From positions 116,328 through 180,327 of the forward strand of contig JBCBZW010000002.1 of assembly GCA_039815145.1 (NCBI GenBank): a stretch of 64,000 nt of DNA. Reading direction: 5' to 3'. The first letter of the stretch is position 1. Each line of letters starts with the position of its first letter. A model generated the notes under the pieces. That model did not search any database. It was given only the letters and a program-made list of their open reading frames with translations, and was not told where the DNA came from. This DNA is from Pseudomonadota bacterium (GTDB lineage Bacteria > Pseudomonadota > Gammaproteobacteria > Steroidobacterales > JBCBZW01). Shown piece by piece: positions 47,803 to 57,626 of the stretch. The position numbers were made by a program, and so were the translations under genes.

Positions 47803-50457
47803 ATGTCTGATCCCGCCCGAGAAATCGTCCCCGTCAATCTCGAAGACGAGATGCGTCAGTCCTACCTCGATTACGCCATGAGCGTGATCGTCGGACGAGC
47901 GCTTCCCGATGTCCGTGACGGGCTCAAACCCGTGCACCGTCGGGTGCTCTACGCGATGCACGAACTGAATAACGACTGGAACAAGGCGTACAAGAAATCG
48001 GCCCGCGTGGTGGGCGACGTCGTCGGTAAGTACCACCCCCACGGCGACTCGGCGGTGTACGACACCATCGTGCGCCTCGCCCAGCCCTTCTCCATGCGCT
48101 ACGTGCTGGTGGATGGACAGGGCAACTTCGGCTCCGTCGACGGTGATCCGCCCGCGGCCATGCGTTACACCGAGGTACGCATGGCGCGCCTCGCCCACGA
48201 GCTGCTGTCGGATCTCGACAAGGACACGGTCGATTTCATCCCGAACTACGACGAGTCGGAGTCGGAGCCCTCCGTGCTGCCGGCGCGGTTCCCGAACCTG
48301 CTGGTCAACGGGTCGGCCGGCATCGCCGTCGGCATGGCCACGAACATCCCGCCGCACAACCTCGGCGAGGTAATCGACGGCTGTATCGCCCTGCTCGACA
48401 ACGCGGACATCACCATCGATGAGCTGATGAAGTTCATCCCCGGCCCCGACCTGCCGACCGCCGGCATTATCAACGGCGCCCGGGGCATTCGCGAGGCCTA
48501 CCACACCGGTCGCGGTCGGATTTACGTTCGCGCGCGCTCCCAGGTGGAGGAGAATGGCGGTCGCGAGGCGATCGTCGTCACCGAGCTTCCCTATCAGGTC
48601 AACAAGGCGCGGCTGCTCGAACGCATCGCCGAGCTGGTGCGTGAGAAGAAGCTCGAGGGCATCAGCGGCCTGCGCGATGAGTCCGACAAGGACGGCATGC
48701 GCATGGTGATCGAGCTTCGCCGCGGCGAAGTGGCGGACGTGGTGCTGAACAACCTGTTCAAGCAGACGCCCATGCAGAGCGTCTTCGGTATCAACACGGT
48801 GGTGCTGATCGACGGCCAGCCGCGCCTGCTCGATCTGAAACAGCTGCTGGAGGCCTTTCTGCGTCACCGCCGTGAGGTCGTGACCCGTCGGGTGATCTAC
48901 GAGCTCGGCAAGGCCCGCGCTCGCGCCCACGTGTTGGAGGGGTTGGCCGTTGCGCTCGCCAACATCGACGCGATGATCGAGTTGATCAAGCAATCCGCCT
49001 CGCCGGCGGCGGCGCGCGAGGGACTGCTCAGCCAGGTGTGGGCGCCCGGCAGCGTGGTGGCCATGCTCGAACGCGCGGGCGATCAGGCCACCCGGCCGGA
49101 CGACGTTGAGGAAGGCTTCGGTCTTATCGACGACGGTTACCGCCTCACACCGGTTCAGGCCAAAGCCATCCTCGACCTGCAGCTACAGCGCCTGACGGCC
49201 CTCGAGCAGGACAAGATCATCGAGGAATTCAGTGAGATCATCGACAAGATCCGCGACCTCCTCGACATCCTGGCACGCCCTGAACGCCTCGAGCAGGTGA
49301 TTCGCGATGAACTGCTGGAGACTCGCGAGAAATATGCCGACGAACGCCGCACCGAGATCAGCCACGACCACCTGGACCTCACCGATGAGGACCTGATCCA
49401 GGAAGAGGACATGGTCGTGACCCTTTCCCACGGCGGCTACGCCAAGTCACAGCCGGTCACGGACTATCGTGCTCAGCGCCGCGGTGGACGCGGCAAGTCG
49501 GCGACATCGGTGCGGGATGAGGACTTCATCGACAAGCTGTTCGTGGCCAACACGCACGACACGCTGCTTTGCTTCTCAAGCACCGGCAAAGTGTATTGGC
49601 TGAAGGTCTACCAGATTCCTGTGGCCTCGCGCGGAGCGCGCGGCCGGCCCATGGTCAACCTGTTGCCGCTGGCGCGGGACGAGCGCATCAACGCAGTGCT
49701 GCCGATCCGCAACTTCGAGGACGGCTATTACGTCTTCATGGCCACCAGCGCCGGCACCGTGAAGAAGACGCCGCTGACCGCGTTCTCACGGCCGCGTACC
49801 AGCGGCATCATCGCCGTCGACCTGCGCGACGACGACCGCCTGGTGGACGTCACGCTCACCGACGGTGGCGCCCACATCATGCTCTTTGGCAGCCATGGCA
49901 AGGCGATTCGCTTCGATGAGGACGACGTGCGTCCCATGGGGCGCACCGCCACGGGCGTGCGCGGTATTCGCTTGCCTGAGGGTGAAGGCGACGACGGTCA
50001 TCAGGTGATCGCCCTCATCAGCCTCGAGCCGGAGGCGAGCGACACCACGATGTTGTTGACGGCGACGGAAAACGGCTACGGCAAGCGCACGCCGGCCAGT
50101 GAATACAGCGTGCAGGGTCGCGGCGGCCAGGGCGTGATCGCCATCGCCTCGAGCGAACGCAACGGCAAGCTCGTCGGCGCCGTGCCCGTACTCGATGACG
50201 ATGAGATGATGCTGATCAGCCAGGCGGGCACGCTCGTGCGTACGCCCGTCGGCGAAGTCTCCATCACCGGTCGCAACACCCAGGGTGTGCGCCTGATTCG
50301 CCTCGACGACGGCGACTCCCTTACCGGCATCGAGCGGGTGGCATCGCTGGAAGGTGAAGAAGACGAAGACGAGGAAGGTGAGGGCACGGCGGAGCCTGCC
50401 GCTGAGGGCGAGGGCAACGACGCCTCGGCGGACGACGACGACACGCCGCAGGAGTAG
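47803..50457 (+). CDS. gyrA: DNA gyrase subunit A
   Basis: Cleavage-rejoining subunit of gyrase, which introduces negative supercoils. 884 residues from ATG 47803. The active tyrosine is Y122 in [11 protein letters not shown]. The quinolone-determining region has S83 and D87 ([13 protein letters not shown]), the sensitive-type residues. The C-terminal beta-pinwheel includes the GyrA box QRRGGRGK, and the protein ends in an acidic Glu/Asp/Ala tail. A much longer open frame extends upstream across the divergent spacer but has no gyrase sequence. Numbering matches E. coli in this region. Confidence 0.97.
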   Translation: MSDPAREIVPVNLEDEMRQSYLDYAMSVIVGRALPDVRDGLKPVHRRVLYAMHELNNDWNKAYKKSARVVGDVVGKYHPHGDSAVYDTIVRLAQPFSMRYVLVDGQGNFGSVDGDPPAAMRYTEVRMARLAHELLSDLDKDTVDFIPNYDESESEPSVLPARFPNLLVNGSAGIAVGMATNIPPHNLGEVIDGCIALLDNADITIDELMKFIPGPDLPTAGIINGARGIREAYHTGRGRIYVRARSQVEENGGREAIVVTELPYQVNKARLLERIAELVREKKLEGISGLRDESDKDGMRMVIELRRGEVADVVLNNLFKQTPMQSVFGINTVVLIDGQPRLLDLKQLLEAFLRHRREVVTRRVIYELGKARARAHVLEGLAVALANIDAMIELIKQSASPAAAREGLLSQVWAPGSVVAMLERAGDQATRPDDVEEGFGLIDDGYRLTPVQAKAILDLQLQRLTALEQDKIIEEFSEIIDKIRDLLDILARPERLEQVIRDELLETREKYADERRTEISHDHLDLTDEDLIQEEDMVVTLSHGGYAKSQPVTDYRAQRRGGRGKSATSVRDEDFIDKLFVANTHDTLLCFSSTGKVYWLKVYQIPVASRGARGRPMVNLLPLARDERINAVLPIRNFEDGYYVFMATSAGTVKKTPLTAFSRPRTSGIIAVDLRDDDRLVDVTLTDGGAHIMLFGSHGKAIRFDEDDVRPMGRTATGVRGIRLPEGEGDDGHQVIALISLEPEASDTTMLLTATENGYGKRTPASEYSVQGRGGQGVIAIASSERNGKLVGAVPVLDDDEMMLISQAGTLVRTPVGEVSITGRNTQGVRLIRLDDGDSLTGIERVASLEGEEDEDEEGEGTAEPAAEGEGNDASADDDDTPQE

Positions 50458-50463
50458 CCATTC

Positions 50464-51813
50464 GTGAGCGCCTCGGCTGGTAGCACTGCGGCCCCGACCT
50501 TCGTCAGCGAACCCGGCGGTTGCCTCCAGGGCGCGGTGAGAGTGCCGGGCGACAAGTCGATCACCCACCGCGCGCTGATGTTCGGCGCGATCGCCGAAGG
50601 TGAGACCCGCATCCACCGAGCGCTCCGCGGTGAGGACTGCCTCGCCACCGAAGCGGCCCTGCGCCAGCTCGGCGCCGACATCAGCGTCCACGATGACGGC
50701 CAACTCCTGATCGTGCAGGGGCAGGGGGATGACGCCTTGCGTGGCACGACCGAGCCCTTGGACCTCGGCAACTCCGGGACGGGCATGCGTCTGATGGCCG
50801 GCCTGCTGGTCGGGCGACCCTTCGAGTCCGTCCTCGTTGGCGACAGCTCCCTATCGAAACGGCCGATGGAGCGGGTCGCCGGTCCTTTGCGCCAAATGGG
50901 CGCCGATATCGACACCCAGGACGGGTGCCCGCCCGTCACCATTCGCGCCAACGCGCCCGGCGCACTCCGCGCGCTGCGCTACGAAATGCCGATGGCCAGC
51001 GCCCAGGTGAAATCGGCGGTGCTGATCGCCGGCCTACGCGCGAGCGGCGAGACCAGCGTCGTCGAACCCGCCATCACCCGCGATCATACGGAACGCATGC
51101 TGCACGCCTTCGGTGCTGTTGTGCGCAGCAAGGACGGGGTGGCTTCGGTGCAAGGGCTCGATGGGAAGTCCCTGCAGGGTCAGTCGATTACCGTGCCTTC
51201 CGACATCTCCTCGGCCGCCTTCTTTCTGGTGGCCGCCAGCGTGTGCCCGCGGAGCGACCTGCTGCTCGAAGGGGTTGGTACGAACCCAACGCGCACGGGG
51301 ATCCTGGATGCGTTGGCGTTGCTCGGGGCGAATATCACACGTGAGAATGAGCGCTTGGTCGGCGGTGAACCGGTCGCAGACCTGCGTGTGCGCAGCGCCA
51401 GCCTTCGAGGTGCGCGCATCCCAGAACACCTTGTGCCGTTGGCGATCGACGAGTTGCCAGTGTTGTTCGTCGCGGCCGCCCTGGCCGAGGGCGAGACGCT
51501 GATCACCGGAGCGGCGGAGCTGCGGGTCAAGGAAAGCGACCGCCTGGCGGCGATGGCGGACGGCCTTCAGCGCCTCGGTGTGGAGTTGGAACTCCTTTCG
51601 GACGGTATGCGGATCCGAGGGCGATCGACGCTGAATGGGGGAGAAGTCGACAGTTTCGGCGATCATCGTATTGCGATGGCGTTCGCTGTCGCAGGTCAAC
51701 GTGCAGCCGATGTCGTGCGCATTCGGGATACGGCCAACGTGGCGACCTCGTTCCCGGACTTCCTGACCCTGGCCCAACACTGCGGTTGGCGCGTCGCCAA
51801 CCGGGGTGCCTGA
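50464..51813 (+). CDS. aroA: 3-phosphoshikimate 1-carboxyvinyltransferase (EPSP synthase)
   Basis: Sixth step of the shikimate pathway. 449 residues from GTG 50464. Signatures are VPGDKSITHRALMFGAIAEG near the start, LGNSGTGMRLMAGLL, SLSKRPMERV and RVKESDRLAAMADGL, and the ending GDHRIAMAFAVAG. The GDKSITHRA and alanine-containing loop suggest the bacterial class II pattern more than E. coli's, but class was not verified. Lies six bases after gyrA, with cmk following. Confidence 0.95.
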   Translation: MSASAGSTAAPTFVSEPGGCLQGAVRVPGDKSITHRALMFGAIAEGETRIHRALRGEDCLATEAALRQLGADISVHDDGQLLIVQGQGDDALRGTTEPLDLGNSGTGMRLMAGLLVGRPFESVLVGDSSLSKRPMERVAGPLRQMGADIDTQDGCPPVTIRANAPGALRALRYEMPMASAQVKSAVLIAGLRASGETSVVEPAITRDHTERMLHAFGAVVRSKDGVASVQGLDGKSLQGQSITVPSDISSAAFFLVAASVCPRSDLLLEGVGTNPTRTGILDALALLGANITRENERLVGGEPVADLRVRSASLRGARIPEHLVPLAIDELPVLFVAAALAEGETLITGAAELRVKESDRLAAMADGLQRLGVELELLSDGMRIRGRSTLNGGEVDSFGDHRIAMAFAVAGQRAADVVRIRDTANVATSFPDFLTLAQHCGWRVANRGA

Positions 51814-51826
51814 GGCCGTAACCGAC

Positions 51827-52537
51827 GTGTCCACGCAAGAGCGCAAGAGCAGCCCTGCTGTGGCACCCGTCATCACGATCGATGGGCCCAGCGGGGTGGG
51901 CAAAGGCACCCTCGCGTGCCGACTGTCGTCGCATCTCGGGTGGCATCTGCTGGACAGTGGGGCGATCTACCGTGCCCTCGGTTACGCTGCGGTGCAGCGG
52001 GGGGTTGCGCTGGATGATCCGGTGGCCCTGGCAGCGTTGGCGCGCGGTTTGCCGCTCAGCTTCGAGCTTGGGACCGACGGCACCGCGATAGCTCACCTCG
52101 CCGGCGAGGCCATTGGCGACCGAATTCGCACCGAGGCGGCTGGCACGGCGGCCTCGCAAGTGGCCGCCCATCCGAAAGTACGTGACGCCTTGTTTGCGCT
52201 GCAGCAGCGTTTTCGCCGTGCGCCCGGCCTGGTGGCGGACGGGCGAGACATGGGTACGGTCGTCTTCCCCGATTCAACGCTAAAGTTATTCCTGACTGCG
52301 TCGGCCCGCGTGCGCGCCGAAAGGCGGCATAAGCAGTTGATAGAAAAAGGGGTGAGTGCTACTATCCACGCCCTTTTCGAGGAGATCAGCGCGCGGGATA
52401 AGCGCGATCGGGAGCGCTCAGTAGCGCCTCTGATCCCCGCTGAAGACGCGGTCGAGATCGACACGACGTTGATGAGCGCCGAGACCGTCTGGCGTCAGGT
52501 GCTCATGCTGCTGCCGTCAGCGCTCCCCTCGAACTGA
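51827..52537 (+). CDS. cmk: Cytidylate kinase
   Basis: Phosphorylates CMP and dCMP. 236 residues from GTG 51827, chosen because a TGAGG sequence lies upstream; a GTG at 51806 overlapping the aroA stop would add seven residues. Motifs: P-loop ITIDGPSGVGKGTLAC, LDSGAIYRALGYAA, VADGRDMGTVVFPD and the LID arginines near RDKRDRERSVAPL. The order aroA-cmk-rpsA-ihfB is conserved in gammaproteobacteria. Confidence 0.95.
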   Translation: MSTQERKSSPAVAPVITIDGPSGVGKGTLACRLSSHLGWHLLDSGAIYRALGYAAVQRGVALDDPVALAALARGLPLSFELGTDGTAIAHLAGEAIGDRIRTEAAGTAASQVAAHPKVRDALFALQQRFRRAPGLVADGRDMGTVVFPDSTLKLFLTASARVRAERRHKQLIEKGVSATIHALFEEISARDKRDRERSVAPLIPAEDAVEIDTTLMSAETVWRQVLMLLPSALPSN

Positions 52538-52695
52538 GCGATCCAGTACGACTTCATCGCGTACGCCGTTGCCCCGATGGGTGCAGCGGCGCACGTATTT
52601 CAGCAACGGGCCTGCGACTGCGCACTTTCTGCCAGCGTCTGCCCACAACCCGAGGACGCGGGGGCACAAGTTCCCGTTTGGCTTAACACTAGATG

Positions 52696-54378
52696 ATGAC
52701 TGAAAGTTTCGCGGAACTCTTTGAAGAAAGCCTGGCCAGCCAACGGATCAAGCCTGGCACCATCCTGGAAGCCACCGTCGTGGACATCAGCCCGGACATG
52801 GTTGTTGTCAACGCGGGACTGAAATCTGAGGCGGTCATTCCCGCCAGTCAGTTCCACAACGAACGCGGTGAGCTGGAAGTTGCCATCGGCGATATCGTCG
52901 AAGTGGCGCTGGACACCGTTGAGGACGGCTTCGGCGAAACGCGCCTGTCGCGCGAGAAGGCCAAGCGTGCCCGCACCTGGCGTCAGCTCGAAGAATCCTT
53001 CGAGAAGAACGAGATCGTGCAGGGCATCATCAACGGCCGCGTGAAGGGTGGCTTCACGGTCGAGATCGAGAACGTGCGTGCGTTCTTGCCCGGCTCGCTG
53101 GTCGATGTGCGCCCGGTGCGCGATCCCAGCTACCTCGAAGGTAAGGTCCTCGAGTTCAAGGTGATCAAGCTCGACGCGCGCCGCAACAACGTGGTGGTCT
53201 CCCGTCGTGCCGTGGTGGAAGAAGAGTACAGCGCTGAGCGCGAGCAGCTGCTCGAGAGCCTGCAGGAAGGCCTCACGCTCAAGGGCATCGTCAAGAACCT
53301 CACCGACTACGGCGCCTTCGTCGACCTCGGCGGCATCGACGGTCTGCTGCACATCACGGACATGGCGTGGAAGCGCGTCAAGCAGCCCTCGGATGTGGTT
53401 CAGGTCGGTGACGAGATCACCGTCAAGGTGCTCAAGTTCGATCGCGAGCGTCAGCGCGTCTCCCTCGGCATCAAGCAGCTCGGTGCGGACCCCTGGGAGT
53501 CCATCGAGCGTCGCTACCCGCCCAACACTCGCCTCTTCGGCAAGGTCACGAACATCGCCGATTACGGCTGCTTCGTGGAGATCGAAGAGGGCGTCGAGGG
53601 TCTGGTCCACGTTTCCGAGATGGACTGGACCAACAAGAACGTCAATCCCGCCAAGGTCGTCAATGTGGGCGACGATGTGGAAGTGATGGTCCTCGACATC
53701 GACGAGGAGCGTCGCCGCATCTCCCTTGGCATCAAGCAGTGCAAGCAGAACCCCTGGGCTGAGTTCGCTGATAACTACCAGAAGGGTGACAAGGTCATCG
53801 GTCAGATCAAGTCGATCACGGACTTCGGTATCTTCGTCGGCCTGCCCGGCGGTATCGACGGCCTGGTCCACCTGTCCGACTTGTCCTGGGACGTCGGTGG
53901 CGAGGAAGCCGTTCGCAACTACAAGAAGGCCGAGGAAGTGGAGGCCGTTGTGCTCGCCATCGATTCGGAGCGCGAGCGTATCTCCCTCGGTGTGAAGCAG
54001 CTGGACCGGGATCCGTTTGCCTCTTACATCGCCGAGTTCCCTCGGGGTAGCATCGTTAAGGGAATCGTTGAGGAAGTGGACGCCAAGGGCGCGGTCATCG
54101 ACCTCACGAACGGCATCAAAGGCCAGCTTCGAGCTTCCGAGCTCTCCCGTGACCGCGTCGAAGACGCACGCACGGTGCTGAAGGTTGGCGAGGAAGTGGA
54201 AGCGAAGTTCACCGGTGTCGAGCGTCGCAGCCGCATGGTCACGCTGTCGATCAAGGCTAAGGAAATGCACGAGGAGACCGAAGCGGTACAGAGCTACGCC
54301 GCTGAGACGTCCTCCACCACGGGCACCAGCCTTGGCGACCTGCTGCGCGATCAGATGCAGGACGAAGACGACAACTAG
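52696..54378 (+). CDS. rpsA: 30S ribosomal protein S1
   Basis: Binds mRNA to the 30S subunit. 560 residues from ATG 52696, the second of two adjacent ATGs, giving the canonical [13 protein letters not shown]. Six S1 domains can be followed, for example [41 protein letters not shown] and [21 protein letters not shown]. Length is that of the six-domain S1. The 158 bases before it contain no gene and may hold the autoregulatory leader; a hairpin follows the stop. Confidence 0.97.
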   Translation: MTESFAELFEESLASQRIKPGTILEATVVDISPDMVVVNAGLKSEAVIPASQFHNERGELEVAIGDIVEVALDTVEDGFGETRLSREKAKRARTWRQLEESFEKNEIVQGIINGRVKGGFTVEIENVRAFLPGSLVDVRPVRDPSYLEGKVLEFKVIKLDARRNNVVVSRRAVVEEEYSAEREQLLESLQEGLTLKGIVKNLTDYGAFVDLGGIDGLLHITDMAWKRVKQPSDVVQVGDEITVKVLKFDRERQRVSLGIKQLGADPWESIERRYPPNTRLFGKVTNIADYGCFVEIEEGVEGLVHVSEMDWTNKNVNPAKVVNVGDDVEVMVLDIDEERRRISLGIKQCKQNPWAEFADNYQKGDKVIGQIKSITDFGIFVGLPGGIDGLVHLSDLSWDVGGEEAVRNYKKAEEVEAVVLAIDSERERISLGVKQLDRDPFASYIAEFPRGSIVKGIVEEVDAKGAVIDLTNGIKGQLRASELSRDRVEDARTVLKVGEEVEAKFTGVERRSRMVTLSIKAKEMHEETEAVQSYAAETSSTTGTSLGDLLRDQMQDEDDN

Positions 54379-54387
54379 GTAGTGCGG

Positions 54388-54416
54388 GGCGGCGCGCATT
54401 AGGGATGCGCGCCGCC
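54388..54416 (+). terminator. Hairpin between rpsA and ihfB
   Basis: A perfect 12-base-pair stem (54388-54399 with 54405-54416) with the five-base loop TAGGG lies ten bases after the rpsA stop. There is no T-tract. It may partly terminate or protect the abundant rpsA mRNA while allowing some reading into ihfB. Confidence 0.5.
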
Positions 54417-54477
54417 GTTCGCACGGATCCCACGGATCGGCGGATCTGTGCCCCGCAGTGCGCAGCGAGTAGAAGGA

Positions 54478-54780
54478 ATGACGAAGTCCGAACTCATCGA
54501 AGTGATCGCCCGCAAGCAGAAGCACCTGCCAGCGCGAGACGTCGAGCTGGCGGTAAAGCACCTGCTCGAGTTGATGAGCGACGCGCTGGCGAATGGCGAG
54601 CGTATCGAAATCCGCGGGTTCGGCAGCTTCTCGCTGCACTACCGCCCGGCACGCACCGGTCGCAACCCGAAGACTGGCGAGGCCGTGGCCCTGGCCGGCA
54701 AGCACGTGCCACACTTCAAGCCAGGTAAAGACCTGCGGGAGCGGGTCAACGACGGGCGCCACAACGAGATTCACTCCTAG
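54478..54780 (+). CDS. ihfB: Integration host factor subunit beta
   Basis: DNA-bending nucleoid protein, partner of IhfA. 100 residues from ATG 54478, which has an AGAAGGA ribosome-binding site; an in-frame ATG 30 bases upstream is less suited. The family markers [36 protein letters not shown] (the GFGSF and RxxRNP DNA-minor-groove arm) and [13 protein letters not shown] are all present. Follows rpsA as in E. coli. Confidence 0.96.
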   Translation: MTKSELIEVIARKQKHLPARDVELAVKHLLELMSDALANGERIEIRGFGSFSLHYRPARTGRNPKTGEAVALAGKHVPHFKPGKDLRERVNDGRHNEIHS

Positions 54781-54828
54781 CGCGCCTGCCCCGATCGTTC
54801 ATAGCGCTGCCCTGGGCTGCACCCACCG

Positions 54829-55119
54829 ATGATTCGCACCATCTATCTGACCCTGGTGCTGATTGCTGCCGCTGCCGCGTCGGCGGTGTTCTCCTACCTC
54901 AATCAGGGCACCATCGAACTCGATATCGCGTTCGCCAAGGTCACCGTGTCCATCTCCCTGGCCTTCGCCGTGGCCGTCGCCCTCGGGTGGGCCTTGGGCT
55001 GGCTCAGTGCGGCGGTGGTCCTGGCACGGGCGAAGGCCGATCAGTTCCTGCTCAAACGTCGCCTGCGCCACGCGCGCACGGAGCTTCAGGAGGCGAAGCG
55101 CCTGCCCGGCCTCGACTGA
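54829..55119 (+). CDS. lapA: LapA family (DUF1049) membrane protein
   Basis: Small inner-membrane protein of 96 residues with two transmembrane segments (LTLVLIAAAAASAVFSYL and ISLAFAVAVALGWALGWLSA) and a basic C-terminal coiled-coil tail. It resembles LapA, which works with LapB in controlling LPS synthesis via LpxC in E. coli. The usual next gene, lapB, is absent here; a ComEA-like gene follows instead. Confidence 0.88.
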   Translation: MIRTIYLTLVLIAAAAASAVFSYLNQGTIELDIAFAKVTVSISLAFAVAVALGWALGWLSAAVVLARAKADQFLLKRRLRHARTELQEAKRLPGLD

Positions 55120-55238
55120 ACGCGACCGAACCACGTCGGTGCGCCTTACTGGCATGATCGGCTAGATACTTCACGCCGCCCGCCCCCGGTGGGTCGATAG
55201 CATGATCTCGCTCGTTAGGTAACTGGAGTGATCTGATC

Positions 55239-55583
55239 ATGCGAAACCAAGTGAATCGCCATTGGGCCTGGGTACGCGCCGCGCTGCTCACGGGGTGTGC
55301 TGGCATCGGCCTGGCCGCAAGCGCCCTGGCCGCAGAGGACGCGGTCGTCAACATCAACGAAGCGTCGGCGCAGATGCTCGCTGAGCATCTGTCTGGTGTC
55401 GGTGAGGCTACCGCCGCCCGTATCGTCGCCTACCGGGAAGCGAACGGACCGTTCCAACGCATCGAGGATCTGGTGCTTGTGCAGGGCATCGGCGAACGCC
55501 TGCTGCAACGGAATCGTCCGCGCCTGGTGCTGTCCGAGGCGAGTGTTGCGGAACCTGCGCCTCGCGGATTCATCAGCAATTAG
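55239..55583 (+). CDS. ComEA-like helix-hairpin-helix protein
   Basis: 114 residues with a signal peptide (about 1-31, [19 protein letters not shown]) and a ComEA-type helix-hairpin-helix domain: [39 protein letters not shown] and [16 protein letters not shown]. Such proteins bind DNA without sequence specificity in the periplasm; some serve competence, many have no proven role. A cysteine at the signal peptide (TGC) could make it a lipoprotein, but the lipobox context is weak. Confidence 0.85.
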   Translation: MRNQVNRHWAWVRAALLTGCAGIGLAASALAAEDAVVNINEASAQMLAEHLSGVGEATAARIVAYREANGPFQRIEDLVLVQGIGERLLQRNRPRLVLSEASVAEPAPRGFISN

Positions 55584-55598
55584 CATCGTTAGGTTGGA

Positions 55599-55627
55599 CC
55601 GGCCGGTGGCGCGGCGTCACCGGCCGG
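55599..55627 (+). terminator. Hairpin after the ComEA-like gene
   Basis: A ten-base-pair GC-rich stem (55599-55608 with 55618-55627) and nine-base loop lie 15 bases after the stop and upstream of galU. No T-tract is present, so it is at most a partial terminator. Confidence 0.4.
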
Positions 55628-55738
55628 AGGGCGACGTCGTACGAGGGCGCTCGGCGGGCGTCGCAGGGGGCGAGCCGGTCTCCGGCGCCGTGGCGATGTG
55701 CTACCATTTGCACAGGCTATCAAAGCGACGGAATTCCT

Positions 55739-56617
<879 letters not shown>

Positions 56618-56650
56618 GGCCCTGTTGGTCAGGTCAGCACGAGTCTCTTC

Positions 56651-57607
56651 GTGAAGCTGTCGCCCCACGCCCTCAGTCTGCGCCAGCTGCAGTACGTGGT
56701 GGCGGTTGATGAGATGCGCAACTTTCGTCGAGCTGCCGAGCTTTGCCACGTGTCGCAGCCATCCCTGAGTGCGCAGTTGGCTCAGCTCGAGGAAGCGTTG
56801 GGCGTTAAGGTCTTCGAGCGCAGCCGACGACAGGTGTTGCCCACCACCGCGGGGGAAGAGCTGATTCGGCGCGCTCGCCGGGTGCTGCTGGAGGCGGATG
56901 ACCTGCTGGAGGCGGCGCAACGCCTTGGAGATCCATTGGCCGGCACGCTGCGCATCGGGGTAATCCCCACGGTGTCGCCCTACATGCTGCCGGACACAGC
57001 GCCAAGGATTACGCACGCTCACCCTCAGCTCACGATACGGTGGATCGAGGACAAGACCCCGACGCTGGTGGAGCGCTTGGCCCGTGGTGAGCTGGATGCC
57101 GCCCTGCTGGCGCTGGAGGCGGACATCGGCGTGTTGGAACACGCCGAGGTGGCTCGAGATCACTTCTATGTGGCGGCCCCCGAGGATCACACGATCGCCG
57201 AGAGTCAGGCGCCCGTGACCCTCGATGCCCTCGATGAAGAGCAAGTCCTGCTGCTCGATGACGGCCACTGTCTGCGCTATCAGACCCTACAGCTTTGCCA
57301 GCATGCCGGCGTCGAGGAGTTGGGCTTCCGCGCGACGAGCCTCTCGACGCTGGTGCAGATGGTGGCGAGTGGCGCGGGCATCACCTTGCTGCCAGCGTTG
57401 GCGATCCCCACGGAGGTGGCCCGCGGCCGCCTGACGATTCGACCGATCGCTTCACCGCCCCCGTACCGCACGCTTGCCCTGGTGTGGCGTCCCGCATCAC
57501 CGATGACCGAGGCCCTCAAGGAGTTGGCGCAGACGATGTGTGCTGCTCATGAGGACGCGGTCGAGCGTAACCGGGAGCAGCTTCAGTCGCTCGGGGTGTC
57601 GCTCTAG
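56651..57607 (+). CDS. oxyR: OxyR, hydrogen peroxide-inducible LysR-type activator
   Basis: Peroxide-sensing transcription regulator. 318 residues from GTG 56651. The N-terminal helix-turn-helix is FRRAAELCHVSQPSLSAQLAQ. The redox pair C207 (GHCLRY) and C216 has the same spacing as Cys199-Cys208 of E. coli OxyR, and the region LVQMVASGAGITLLP that follows is conserved. The only nearby difference is Y210 where E. coli has Asp. No catalase or alkyl hydroperoxide reductase gene is in the window. Confidence 0.92.
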   Translation: MKLSPHALSLRQLQYVVAVDEMRNFRRAAELCHVSQPSLSAQLAQLEEALGVKVFERSRRQVLPTTAGEELIRRARRVLLEADDLLEAAQRLGDPLAGTLRIGVIPTVSPYMLPDTAPRITHAHPQLTIRWIEDKTPTLVERLARGELDAALLALEADIGVLEHAEVARDHFYVAAPEDHTIAESQAPVTLDALDEEQVLLLDDGHCLRYQTLQLCQHAGVEELGFRATSLSTLVQMVASGAGITLLPALAIPTEVARGRLTIRPIASPPPYRTLALVWRPASPMTEALKELAQTMCAAHEDAVERNREQLQSLGVSL

Positions 57608-57610
57608 CCA

Positions 57611-57625
57611 GCCTGTTGAACAGGC
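57611..57625. terminator. Small hairpin between convergent oxyR and the MscS-family gene
   Basis: A six-base-pair stem GCCTGT/ACAGGC with a three-base loop fills the 19-base gap between the two convergent stop codons. Lacks a T-tract on either side, so any termination role is uncertain. Confidence 0.35.
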
Positions 57626-57626
57626 C

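Noticed and set aside
52600..54774. 724-codon open frame antisense to rpsA and ihfB
   Set aside because: Arises because S1 repeats have strong codon bias; both plus-strand genes are certain, and the antisense product has no recognisable domain.
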